The notes under the pieces are model-generated. The model did no database searches. It saw only the letters and a program-made list of their open reading frames with translations, and was not told the DNA's origin. Position numbers and translations under genes: made by a program. A stretch of DNA of 43,982 nt from Lapidilactobacillus bayanensis (GTDB taxonomy: Bacteria > Bacillota > Bacilli > Lactobacillales > Lactobacillaceae). This document shows positions 25,553 to 32,082 of the stretch, piece after piece. The stretch's first letter is position 1, and each line of letters opens with the position of its first letter. The DNA is taken from the NCBI RefSeq assembly GCF_003946695.1, contig NZ_RHOX01000018.1, forward strand, positions 1 through 43,982. The letters are read 5' to 3'.

Positions 25553-25658
25553 AACTACGTCTATTCCAACACAAGAATGCCGCCAAAATTATTATTAAGA
25601 TTAATAATATAAGTAATAAACGTACATTATTTGAGCCTGCGATACTTAAGATGATCAT
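25551..25658 (-). CDS. Possible 35-aa hydrophobic peptide
   Basis: A frame starting MIILSIAGSNNVRLLLILL and ending FLCWNRRS: one strong membrane helix with a positive C-terminus, the shape of small phage membrane peptides and type I toxins. AAAGGAG is 10 bases upstream. It overlaps the end of the upstream gene and stops on the terminator. Low-complexity composition means it could be chance. Confidence 0.35.
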   Translation of the reverse strand: MIILSIAGSNNVRLLLILLILIIILAAFLCWNRRS

Positions 25659-26235
25659 CAATTCCGGTCTCCTTTTTTATCGTCTTACAAATTTTGCGAT
25701 ATTTGGACTCGTTTTTTGAAAAATCATTAAATTTTATTTTTAATAAGTCCATTGGCATAGTATCTTGGCCAGTATAATCAGACTTTAAACTTGCAACTAT
25801 ATATGCAACGCATACTAGCGTACCATTGTCATTAATATCTCCACGATAATTTTTGTACATGTATATTGATAATAGTTTTACGGTTCTCGCCGATCCATAT
25901 TGCATAATAAACTGCATTCTATCATTAAGCTTTTTAACTTGCTGATCATTGGTTTCTCCGTCATCATTTGATAACTCTTTTGCTTTTGCTTCTGGATCAA
26001 CAAGAAATTCTGTCCACCATTCTAAATTCTTTTTTATATCCCCGCCATTATCCTGACGATAATATTGATCTATTTGTAATCGCTGAGCAGCATCAGATGT
26101 TCGATAATCATGTTCCTTCGACATAAACATCTCAGGGCTCTTCTTTATCCAAAATAATACTATAACGATCAATATCACAATTAGAATTGAATTATAATCA
26201 AAATTTTTGAAAAGCCAATCGAGCATTGTATCCAC
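25627..26235 (-). CDS. Membrane-anchored protein of unknown function, probable lysogeny cargo gene
   Basis: Start placed at GTG 26235 (then DTMLDWLFKNFDYNS), 6 bases after TGAGGTG; the frame extends further but without a start signal. The 202-residue product has one N-terminal membrane helix (about 16-32: ILIVILIVIVLFWIKK) and a soluble helical domain with NLEWWTEFLVDP and MYKNYRGD. I do not recognise the family. It has its own promoter, a terminator on each side and very AT-rich DNA. It sits between late leader and terS, a typical moron position. Confidence 0.75.
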   Translation of the reverse strand: MDTMLDWLFKNFDYNSILIVILIVIVLFWIKKSPEMFMSKEHDYRTSDAAQRLQIDQYYRQDNGGDIKKNLEWWTEFLVDPEAKAKELSNDDGETNDQQVKKLNDRMQFIMQYGSARTVKLLSIYMYKNYRGDINDNGTLVCVAYIVASLKSDYTGQDTMPMDLLKIKFNDFSKNESKYRKICKTIKKETGIDDHLKYRRLK

Positions 26236-26266
26236 TAGTATCACCTCAAGATAATATTTAAATTCA

Positions 26267-26301
26267 TGATTGAATATTATCACAGATTTATATTGACATA
26301 A
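26267..26301 (-). promoter_or_regulatory. Promoter of the membrane-protein cassette
   Basis: On the minus strand TTGTTT, an 18-base spacer and an extended -10 (TGTGATAAT) lie about 35-70 bases before the GTG start. Coordinates are approximate. This gives the gene expression independent of the late promoter. Confidence 0.5.
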
Positions 26302-26349
26302 ACAAAATTTAAATAAGTATTTGATAATCAAATCATCAAGTGTTGATAC

Positions 26350-26379
26350 AAAAAAAGCGAACCAAGCTCTGTCCGCTTT
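26350..26379 (-). terminator. Terminator of the late leader RNA
   Basis: Minus-strand AAAGCG...CGCTTT stem followed by seven T. It lies about 190 bases downstream of the predicted late start (near 26542) and 35 bases past the minihelix element. Confidence 0.7.
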
Positions 26380-26414
26380 CGTGTGACCTTTAACTTTCTC
26401 TGATTGGGAGAACC

Positions 26415-26527
26415 GCACGAAACGGAATCGAACCGTTATTTAACACCAGCCGTGCAAGTCTAATGTTGGCCGACAACTTTAGACTGATTTGCGTTAGTGA
26501 GCAGGTTTTCCGCCCTGATCACTCACT
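26415..26527 (-). ncRNA. Structured late leader RNA ending in a tRNA-like minihelix
   Basis: Three structures in order on the minus strand: hairpin 1 (CTCACT/AGTGAG with inner CAGG/CCTG, 26496-26527), hairpin 2 (AGTCTAA.GTTG/CAAC.TTAGACT, 26457-26485), and a minihelix (26415-26455). The minihelix has a 6-bp acceptor-like stem GCACGG/TCGTGC stacked on a 5-bp T-arm AACGG-TTCGATT-CCGTT, with the single strand CTGGTG-N6 between the 5' arm and T-arm. No frame crosses it. The same minihelix design recurs at 40336-40377. Confidence 0.65.
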
Positions 26528-26548
26528 CCTCATTCTTTCGATGTTAAC

Positions 26549-26554
26549 AATATA
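26549..26554 (-). promoter_or_regulatory. Predicted -10 of the late promoter
   Basis: TATATT on the minus strand, 12 bases downstream of the nearest phased repeat, with no recognisable -35. The first repeat occupies the -35 position, as in activator-dependent promoters. Start expected near 26542. Confidence 0.45.
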
Positions 26555-26566
26555 ACATCAGTAAAC

Positions 26567-26643
26567 TCCAGAAGTACTCCAGAAATTATCCAAGTTCACT
26601 CCATTTTTTATCCAGAAATTGTCCAGAAATCATCCAAACTCTG
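26567..26643 (+). repeat. Seven 11-bp phased direct repeats (late operator or packaging site)
   Basis: TCCA recurs at exactly 26567, 26578, 26589, 26600, 26611, 26622 and 26633, an unbroken 11-bp period; four units read TCCAGAA. The minus-strand unit is TTCTGGA. The array abuts the predicted late -10 and runs into the 3' end of the ArpU-like gene. Binding on one helix face by the ArpU-like activator, or by TerS as part of a cos/pac region, is likely. Confidence 0.85.
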
Positions 26644-27061
26644 CTTCACTTTCCATATAAACCGTGCAATGAAGGCGACGAGACACCTGTAATAAAGCAG
26701 TGCGCTTATTATCAAAATATTTCGAAGCGGAAATATCTAGACGATCGATGGCATCCATATCTGGATGATTGCTCTCTAACCCCTCACAATAACGAGCCCT
26801 TAATAATTCTTGAAACATCTGCTTAGGAATTGCTGCGATTGCTCCATCTATCCAATCGACATATTGCTGAGCCGATTCTTTTTGTTCGATGTACCGTTGA
26901 GCATAAGGGTCATTATTAGCTGTACTTGCTGGTAGTCCATCGCTCCAAGCAGAAGTTATTTTCTGATTAACTGGCATTCTGGCAATACCACGAGCAGTAC
27001 GATAATCGCTTAATATCTTTTCAGCAGCCGCTCGCGTTTCAACTTCATCAATTACAATCAC
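26630..27061 (-). CDS. ArpU-family late transcriptional regulator
   Basis: ArpU-like proteins stand between early genes and terminase and control late gene expression. Features: EKILSDYRTARGIARMPVNQKI near the start, a middle YVDWIDGAIAAIPKQMFQELLRARYCEGL, and a final DISASKYFDNKRTALLQVSRRLHC that looks like the sigma-4-type DNA-binding helix of the family. AAGGAG fits a start at TTG 27064 or GTG 27061; the longer frame to 27121 is unlikely. About 143 residues. The end of the gene overlaps the phased repeats. Confidence 0.82.
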   Translation of the reverse strand: MIVIDEVETRAAAEKILSDYRTARGIARMPVNQKITSAWSDGLPASTANNDPYAQRYIEQKESAQQYVDWIDGAIAAIPKQMFQELLRARYCEGLESNHPDMDAIDRLDISASKYFDNKRTALLQVSRRLHCTVYMESEAEFG

Positions 27062-27112
27062 CAAACAGCAACTCCTTATGTTAAAATTAATTTGTCGTAT
27101 TAATTGATAAGT

Positions 27113-27136
27113 AGCTGCCAATAGGTGGCTTTTTTT
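27113..27136 (+). terminator. Plus-strand terminator in the early operon
   Basis: AGCTGCC-AATA-GGTGGCT followed by TTTTTTG on the plus strand. It faces against the minus-strand early genes, in the gap between two of them. It would stop antisense transcription. Confidence 0.6.
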
Positions 27137-27144
27137 GTGCCCAA

Positions 27145-27699
27145 TTATTCTTCTGATTTCTCATTCTTCTGATTCATTTGAGTAATCCAAGCAGCGGCGT
27201 AAGGCGCGAATTTGTCGCGAGCTTTATTCAATTCATTCAACATTGCAATTGTTGACATTTTCATGATCTTTGCGATTTCATCAAATTCATAGCCTTCGCT
27301 AACTTTATATATAACACTTTTAACATCAAAATCAGGATAATCAATCTTTTCAGCTAGTAAGAACTGATCGACATCTCTAGCAGAAATAATAACTTTTTGA
27401 TCTTGATAATTTGAACCACCAACATCTAGTGAAGTCTGTTCCACTTCAGAACATTTCCAGACGCCATCTTCATCAGGTGCATAAGTAAATCTTGATTGAC
27501 CGGTTTCAATATCACTTTGCTGATTGAAACTCAATTCTGCTGATTCCAATAAGATTGAAACATCAGCACGTTCTTTTAAATCATTAAGTTCAACTAAACT
27601 CTTACCAAGTTGGCTAGTGCCAGCTTTAATCTTTACAACTACGTTTTCTTTATTATCAATACTAATGCTGTCGATTTCTCCATAAAAATTTAAACTCAT
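27145..27699 (-). CDS. Hypothetical early phage protein (184 aa)
   Basis: Starts MSLNFYGEIDSISIDN with AGGAGGA at good distance (frame continues to 27735 without such a site). The N-terminal half is beta-rich; the C-terminal part (VIYKVSEGYEFDEIAKIMKMSTIAMLNELNKAR) looks like a small helical DNA-binding or adaptor segment. Not recognised. Located two genes upstream of the late region. Confidence 0.7.
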   Translation of the reverse strand: MSLNFYGEIDSISIDNKENVVVKIKAGTSQLGKSLVELNDLKERADVSILLESAELSFNQQSDIETGQSRFTYAPDEDGVWKCSEVEQTSLDVGGSNYQDQKVIISARDVDQFLLAEKIDYPDFDVKSVIYKVSEGYEFDEIAKIMKMSTIAMLNELNKARDKFAPYAAAWITQMNQKNEKSEE

Positions 27700-27709
27700 A
27701 ATCTTCCTC

Positions 27710-27874
27710 CTAAAATAAGTCCTTAAAATCATCATCTTTAAAGTTCTTCATTAATTCTTTATGAATCCTGCGCTGCACTCCTAAATTGTAAACAAACGTA
27801 ACAATTGAAATTAGGATTACTACTGCGATCGCAAAAGCAATTAGTCCCAAAATGATAGTCAAAATTATTTCCAT
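27710..27874 (-). CDS. Small membrane protein (54 aa)
   Basis: Starts MEIILTIILGLIAFAIAVVI after AGGAGGTAGAG; one or two hydrophobic segments (3-30) then a charged tail (RRIHKELMKNFKDDDFKDLF). Function unknown. It lies between the DUF1064-like gene and the 184-aa gene, 10 bases from each. Confidence 0.65.
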   Translation of the reverse strand: MEIILTIILGLIAFAIAVVILISIVTFVYNLGVQRRIHKELMKNFKDDDFKDLF

Positions 27875-27883
27875 CTCTACCTC

Positions 27884-28363
27884 CTAGTAATTAGTAGCCT
27901 CAATCCATGAATAATTGAAGTCAGTTTTATGAAGTGGGTCTTTATCACTCAAAGGCTTAGTTACGCCCTGTGCAATCGTTTTGAATTCATGGGCCAATAT
28001 TACTAATGCTTCAACAGGGACGCCGTATCGAGCGGCAAACAACCTAAAACGAAGCTTGTTACCTTGGTCAATTCCATAAGGTCCAAAACTGTTTTTAACG
28101 TCGTAAACGTGAATCATTTGGCCATACTCATCGTAGATAACGAAGTCCGGTTTATAGCTAATTGCTGATATTTTTGTTTTTTTCGTTCCTGGTATCTGAG
28201 TTAATTCTTGGAGTAGATAAGATGGATGAACTTCAAATCTATAACCGCAATTCTTAACGAATTTGCGATAGAATTGGTCTTCTTTTTCTGAATCAAATAC
28301 ATATCCATCACGATTAATTTTATTGCCGTGTTTATTGATAGCAGTTGGAGATTTTTTAATCAT
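27884..28363 (-). CDS. DUF1064-family putative nuclease
   Basis: Start at ATG 28363 (MIKKSPTAINKHGNKINRDG), overlapping the previous stop; the longer frame is within the upstream gene. The 159-residue product has the DUF1064 pattern: FDSEKEDQFYRKFV, then KPDFVIYDEYGQMIHVYDVKNSFGP, which resembles a PD-(D/E)XK nuclease core (D in KPDF, D-V-K). Such proteins occupy the RusA/Holliday resolvase position in phage early regions. Confidence 0.82.
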   Translation of the reverse strand: MIKKSPTAINKHGNKINRDGYVFDSEKEDQFYRKFVKNCGYRFEVHPSYLLQELTQIPGTKKTKISAISYKPDFVIYDEYGQMIHVYDVKNSFGPYGIDQGNKLRFRLFAARYGVPVEALVILAHEFKTIAQGVTKPLSDKDPLHKTDFNYSWIEATNY

Positions 28364-28784
28364 CTGTCTTAGTCTCGCTTTCAAATTCATAAAAGAAAGA
28401 GGGATCTTCAACGTTCTGATATTCCAAATTACCGTTGTCATACTCAATTAATATGACGGATCTTTTTAAATCATCAGAACGTTTGCTTAGATATAATGAC
28501 TTAATCTGACCAATTCCAACACAGAATTCCCAATCTTTGGATCTAACGCTCATCAGCTTATATTTTGTCTTCACTCTTTCTTTTTCAAACGTTTTATTCC
28601 GAATATAATGATCAACAATATCAGTGGCAATATATCCTAAATAAGCCAGGCATACGATTAGAACACCCCAGAATAACAGGATTAAATTAAGCGTATAGTT
28701 CCACGCAATGAGGATCATTATGATTCCAATAACTATTGTTGCGAACCATATAAGTTCTAATGTCTTATATGTTTTTTCTTTCAT
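28356..28784 (-). CDS. Membrane protein of unknown function (142 aa)
   Basis: Two adjacent membrane helices (about 10-28 and 31-52) followed by a cytosolic domain with DWEFCVGIGQIKSLYLSKRSDD. Early-operon position with a 1-base overlap to the previous gene. Function unknown; exclusion or host-membrane effects are possible. Confidence 0.7.
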   Translation of the reverse strand: MKEKTYKTLELIWFATIVIGIIMILIAWNYTLNLILLFWGVLIVCLAYLGYIATDIVDHYIRNKTFEKERVKTKYKLMSVRSKDWEFCVGIGQIKSLYLSKRSDDLKRSVILIEYDNGNLEYQNVEDPSFFYEFESETKTDD

Positions 28785-29314
28785 TACTCTGCCTCCCGAT
28801 CATAATAGGGTTCACGGGCTACATAATACTCACCAGCAGTATTTGCTACACCAAATTGACCAGGAACCGCTGAATTTAAGAATAGGTGCTCACGACAATT
28901 GGGACAGGTAATGTAACGATTACCATAACTAGTAGTTATTTGATCCGTGTGGCCACAGATTGAACAATTAACACCGACTAAAACTTGATCACCCCAGTTT
29001 GGCCGTTCAGACTTATTAATTACCTCATCAGCTGATTTATGAACTTCACGATCAATGTGCTCATCGAGTTCTGCACCGCGATTTTTAAAATGCTTATCTA
29101 ATTTAGTGGCCAACTCTTCCGCATCAATTTTTGGTTCATTAACTTCATTTTTTTGTTTTGAGGTAGTCGCTTCAACCGGCTCTGCTGCTGCATTTGTTGT
29201 TATGTCGGTCTTGGCCAAAACTTCTCTAACTAAGATGACCAATGTTTCATCTTCTAGTTTTGCGTTTTCTAGGCTGACAGATACACCAGATTCATTTTTA
29301 ATAACAACCTTCAT
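28784..29314 (-). CDS. Hypothetical zinc-ribbon protein (176 aa)
   Basis: A helical acidic middle (EELATKLDKHFKNRGAELDEH) is followed by a zinc ribbon with CSICGHTDQ and CPNCREH (about 117-142). Probably binds nucleic acid or protein. Family not recognised. Its start overlaps the preceding stop (TAATG), implying translational coupling. Confidence 0.7.
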   Translation of the reverse strand: MKVVIKNESGVSVSLENAKLEDETLVILVREVLAKTDITTNAAAEPVEATTSKQKNEVNEPKIDAEELATKLDKHFKNRGAELDEHIDREVHKSADEVINKSERPNWGDQVLVGVNCSICGHTDQITTSYGNRYITCPNCREHLFLNSAVPGQFGVANTAGEYYVAREPYYDREAE

Positions 29315-29490
29315 TACTTAACCTCCATAATTTTAATATTGCGAATGTGATTGGCATTCGTTCCGACTTGGCCAACTTGTAACCAATTGTTGTCGTCAAT
29401 AAATGGCCGTTCCTTTTGCTGAACTTTATGGGTGATTAACATATCGTCCTCATCAATATAGGTAACAACCCAATTAGTAACTTTTTCCAT
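29314..29490 (-). CDS. Small hypothetical protein (58 aa)
   Basis: Reads MEKVTNWVVTYIDEDDMLIT ... NIKIMEVK; AGGTG lies 8 bases upstream. It fills an otherwise empty gap and is coupled to the next gene by TAATG. Function unknown. Confidence 0.65.
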   Translation of the reverse strand: MEKVTNWVVTYIDEDDMLITHKVQQKERPFIDDNNWLQVGQVGTNANHIRNIKIMEVK

Positions 29491-29498
29491 TTTTACAC

Positions 29499-29741
29499 CT
29501 ACTTCGGAATACTTGGCTTGGCCGAGTAATTTTCTCTAAATACATCGCTAAGACGGCGGCCACACATTGGACAATAATAAATTTCAACGTCATCAAAATC
29601 CGAATTATGATTGATACCTAGCATCGCACAGTTTCTTTTTGAAAAAGTTGCTCTTGTAACTTTGACAGTAAACTCATCTCTGCCCTCTGCTAGAATTGGA
29701 TAACCATCATATCTTTCTTTAATGTCACAATATTTACACAC
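29499..29741 (-). CDS. Small zinc-binding protein (80 aa)
   Basis: GTG start at 29741 behind AGAGGTGG. MCKYCDIKERYDGYPI opens with a CxxC and YYCPMCGRRLSDV ends with the second, forming a zinc ribbon. Phage proteins of this type are common in early operons of lactic phages; function unknown. Confidence 0.75.
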   Translation of the reverse strand: MCKYCDIKERYDGYPILAEGRDEFTVKVTRATFSKRNCAMLGINHNSDFDDVEIYYCPMCGRRLSDVFRENYSAKPSIPK

Positions 29742-29743
29742 TG

Positions 29744-29941
29744 TTAATCCACCTCTTTTAAATCAATCGCATAACCATAAGCAATCGTTTCGTTAAATTC
29801 TTCAATTCTTGCTAATAAGTCAGCGCAATCAGTCTGATTTAATTTCAAAACTTGATTAAGCTGGTAATTTGTAAGGAAATGAGAATTAAAACTATCCAGC
29901 CAACCTTGTTCAATCGCGGTAATTTTAAATTTCTTAATCAT
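29744..29941 (-). CDS. Small hypothetical protein (65 aa)
   Basis: MIKKFKITAIEQGWLDSFNS ... YGYAIDLKEVD, helical. It overlaps the upstream stop by ATGA, with GGAGG 11 bases before. Function unknown. Confidence 0.65.
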   Translation of the reverse strand: MIKKFKITAIEQGWLDSFNSHFLTNYQLNQVLKLNQTDCADLLARIEEFNETIAYGYAIDLKEVD

Positions 29942-30102
29942 AAATCTTCAACCTCCACATTAATCGATTCAAATCTATACCAACCCTCGTCAATACGATC
30001 ATTATGCTCATCGCAGAATTCTTGAGCAGCTTGTGGCGTTGAAAATCCTGTGATAATGAATACTTCGTCATAACACTGCCAATACACTACATAAACGTTC
30101 AT
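29938..30102 (-). CDS. Small hypothetical protein (54 aa)
   Basis: MNVYVVYWQCYDEVFIITGF, then STPQAAQEFCDEHNDRI; GGAGGAA lies 6 bases upstream. The pattern of short beta strand followed by an amphipathic helix resembles small phage proteins that modulate host factors. It resembles its neighbour at 30247-30456 in layout, perhaps as a diverged pair. Confidence 0.68.
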   Translation of the reverse strand: MNVYVVYWQCYDEVFIITGFSTPQAAQEFCDEHNDRIDEGWYRFESINVEVEDL

Positions 30103-30105
30103 TGC

Positions 30106-30246
30106 TTATTCCTCCATCAACTTCCAAATAATTACCAGCACAAAAATGAAGACAATGATCAGCGCAACAAGGGGCAACCAGTCGCTGAAGAACAACGTTG
30201 TGATCAAAATTATGATGCTGATAAAAGCGGCAATAATATTGAACAA
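30106..30246 (-). CDS. Small membrane protein (46 aa), TTG start
   Basis: TTG start directly after the previous stop (TAATTG), with GGAGGG upstream. FNIIAAFISIIILITTLFFS and LVALIIVFIFVLVIIWK form two membrane helices. Function unknown. Confidence 0.6.
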   Translation of the reverse strand: MFNIIAAFISIIILITTLFFSDWLPLVALIIVFIFVLVIIWKLMEE

Positions 30247-30456
30247 TTACACACCCTCCGTTAAAGGTGGCAACCAATACCAACCGCGTGCGCAAACAAT
30301 TTCAAAATGATCATCTGGATAATTATCTCTAAATTGATTCAGTGCGCCTTTAGCTGATGCCTTATGGCCATAGTAGTTACTAACGATCTGAATATCGTTG
30401 TATTCGCTAACTGAAGCTACTGCGTAAACAACTGGAGTATCACCTGCTATTTTCAT
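30247..30456 (-). CDS. Small hypothetical protein (69 aa)
   Basis: MKIAGDTPVVYAVASVSEYN then KASAKGALNQFRDNYPDDHF; a beta-helix-beta shape. It overlaps the DnaD-like gene by 17 bases. Function unknown. Confidence 0.65.
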   Translation of the reverse strand: MKIAGDTPVVYAVASVSEYNDIQIVSNYYGHKASAKGALNQFRDNYPDDHFEIVCARGWYWLPPLTEGV

Positions 30457-31360
30457 TCTTATCCTTCTTTCCCGACGAATTTAAAGCGGCTAATTTTTCA
30501 GCAATACTTTGCCGATCAACCGTAGGTTGTTGTTCAACTTTTACTTGTTCCTCATTTTTCAGCCAAGATGGCGTAACCCCAACCTGCTGACTGGCTTTAA
30601 CTTGACGCGGAGTCCTAGCTGCTGATTGTTTTTGTGCTTCACGCTGTTTTTCAGCATTCTCAACATCTTGAACAGTAGTAAATTTCTTGTTATACCAGTT
30701 TTTTAAAATCGAATTAGCATAGTTGTACTTTCTAACACCGTTATCGACTGCCACATTTAATGCTTGGATAATGAGCTTTACAGCGTCGTCATTTGATGAA
30801 CCAATCTGTTTAAAATCATCAATCCAATAATCAAAATCTTCCCAGGTCTTAGGTGGCATGGTTCCAAATCCGTTTTGTTGCCAAAAATCATTAATTGAGT
30901 TGACTGATAATGATGATGATAAATTCTTATCATTCTTTAAGTTCTTGTCATTCTTGTATGTGGCGGGTTGTTGGCGACTTGTTGGCGGGTTGTTGGCGGA
31001 GTGCTGTGCAACTTCTTGATACTCTGACCAGTTAATCACTGTAACCACGCTATATTTCGTCGTTGTTTTGATGTGCAACATTTGCATGTTTTCTAATTTC
31101 TTCAACAATCTCCACGAAGAATCAGCAGAAATTTGATGGCGCTTTTGAGCACCGTAATTGTACTCAACCCCTATTGCCGTGCGCCCCGTGACGAATTCAC
31201 CGCTGTGCAAAAGTATTTTTTTACCATTAAAGTTGAATGTACTTTCATCATGACTCGCTTTAGTCAGACACAAAATCCACATCTTTAATAAATTAGGATC
31301 TGACCAAACAAGCGAATCAGTTATTTTTCTGTAAACTTTTATCCAGCCTTGTTTGGCCAC
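30440..31360 (-). CDS. DnaD-domain replication initiator
   Basis: Likely binds the phage origin and recruits host helicase loading. The 306-residue product begins AKQGWIKVYRKITDSLVWSD, the winged-helix start of phage replisome organizers. It has a low-complexity middle (ANNPPTSRQQPATYKNDKN) and a C-terminal DnaD/DnaB-II type domain (about 165-240: INDFWQQNGFGTMPPKTWED ... YANSILKNWYNKKFTTV). No separate helicase or loader follows, so host proteins are probably used. The middle of the gene contains origin-like iterons (30962-31005). Confidence 0.88.
   Translation of the reverse strand: MAKQGWIKVYRKITDSLVWSDPNLLKMWILCLTKASHDESTFNFNGKKILLHSGEFVTGRTAIGVEYNYGAQKRHQISADSSWRLLKKLENMQMLHIKTTTKYSVVTVINWSEYQEVAQHSANNPPTSRQQPATYKNDKNLKNDKNLSSSLSVNSINDFWQQNGFGTMPPKTWEDFDYWIDDFKQIGSSNDDAVKLIIQALNVAVDNGVRKYNYANSILKNWYNKKFTTVQDVENAEKQREAQKQSAARTPRQVKASQQVGVTPSWLKNEEQVKVEQQPTVDRQSIAEKLAALNSSGKKDKNENSR
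30962..31005 (+). repeat. Four 11-bp iterons, candidate replication origin
   Basis: GGCGGGTTGTT, GGCGACTTGTT, GGCGGGTTGTT and GGCGGAGTGCT follow without gaps. Left of them, 30925-30960 is AT-rich with an 18-bp direct repeat (TTCTTRTCATTCTT twice). Iterons beside AT-rich DNA inside the initiator gene are the classic origin layout of lactic phages. Confidence 0.65.
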
Positions 31361-31365
31361 TTAGA

Positions 31366-32082
31366 TCACCGCCCTGCTATTTTGACAGGAACACCTGTTA
31401 ATTCTTGGACAGCTTTCTTAAATCGTTCCGGATCGCCATTGGTGGCACTAACATGAATTAAAGTTATCTCTTGCAAACTCGGCGAAGCATTGGCCTTGAT
31501 AAATTCCAGCGAGCTCTTCATCTCAAAATGACTGGTTAAAATTCGGTTGTGTAAACTATGGTTTAATTGACCTTCAACATCATTCTCGACCGCAACATCT
31601 TGCGCGTAATTCATTTCAACCAGCATGTGTGTGACATGATTAAAATGATATTTAACAAAATAAGTATCAGTGACGTAAACTAATCGTTCGCCTGTCTTAC
31701 CATTGTCAAAAACATACCCAACTGGCTGTGCTGCATCATGTGCAACCGGAAATGCTGTAATTATCCAATCACCAATTTTTATAGGATCAAACTCCTGGAC
31801 AATTTGAACTCGATAACTAGAAGCCAACTTAAGCGCTCTGGCCGTTCCACGAGTTAAATAAATTGGAAACGAAGTTCGTTCAAGATACTGTTTAATGAAT
31901 TTAGAATGATCACCATGCTCATGAGTAATAAACATGCCACCAATTTGACCGAGCTGGAATTTCAACCGAGGGGCAACCAAGTTATAACTAATTCCTGCCT
32001 CGATCATTAATTGGGTTTCACCGTCATCAATTAAATAGCCATTACCTGAACTTCCGCTTCCAAATACTGTTGTCTCAATCAA
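31366..32082 (-). CDS. MBL-fold metallohydrolase of the recombination module
   Basis: The 238-residue product carries the metallo-beta-lactamase motif THEHGDHS (His54, His56, Asp58, His59) and later metal ligands near PVAHDAAQP and VTDT. In lactic phages this gene commonly travels with recT-like genes and may act as a nuclease. It overlaps the RecT gene by 4 bases. Confidence 0.9.
   Translation of the reverse strand: MIETTVFGSGSSGNGYLIDDGETQLMIEAGISYNLVAPRLKFQLGQIGGMFITHEHGDHSKFIKQYLERTSFPIYLTRGTARALKLASSYRVQIVQEFDPIKIGDWIITAFPVAHDAAQPVGYVFDNGKTGERLVYVTDTYFVKYHFNHVTHMLVEMNYAQDVAVENDVEGQLNHSLHNRILTSHFEMKSSLEFIKANASPSLQEITLIHVSATNGDPERFKKAVQELTGVPVKIAGR

Noticed and set aside
30068-30295. 75-aa minus-strand frame overlapping two small genes
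   Set aside because: Cysteine/histidine-rich chance frame without a ribosome site; the 46-aa and 54-aa frames in the same span have proper starts and coupling.
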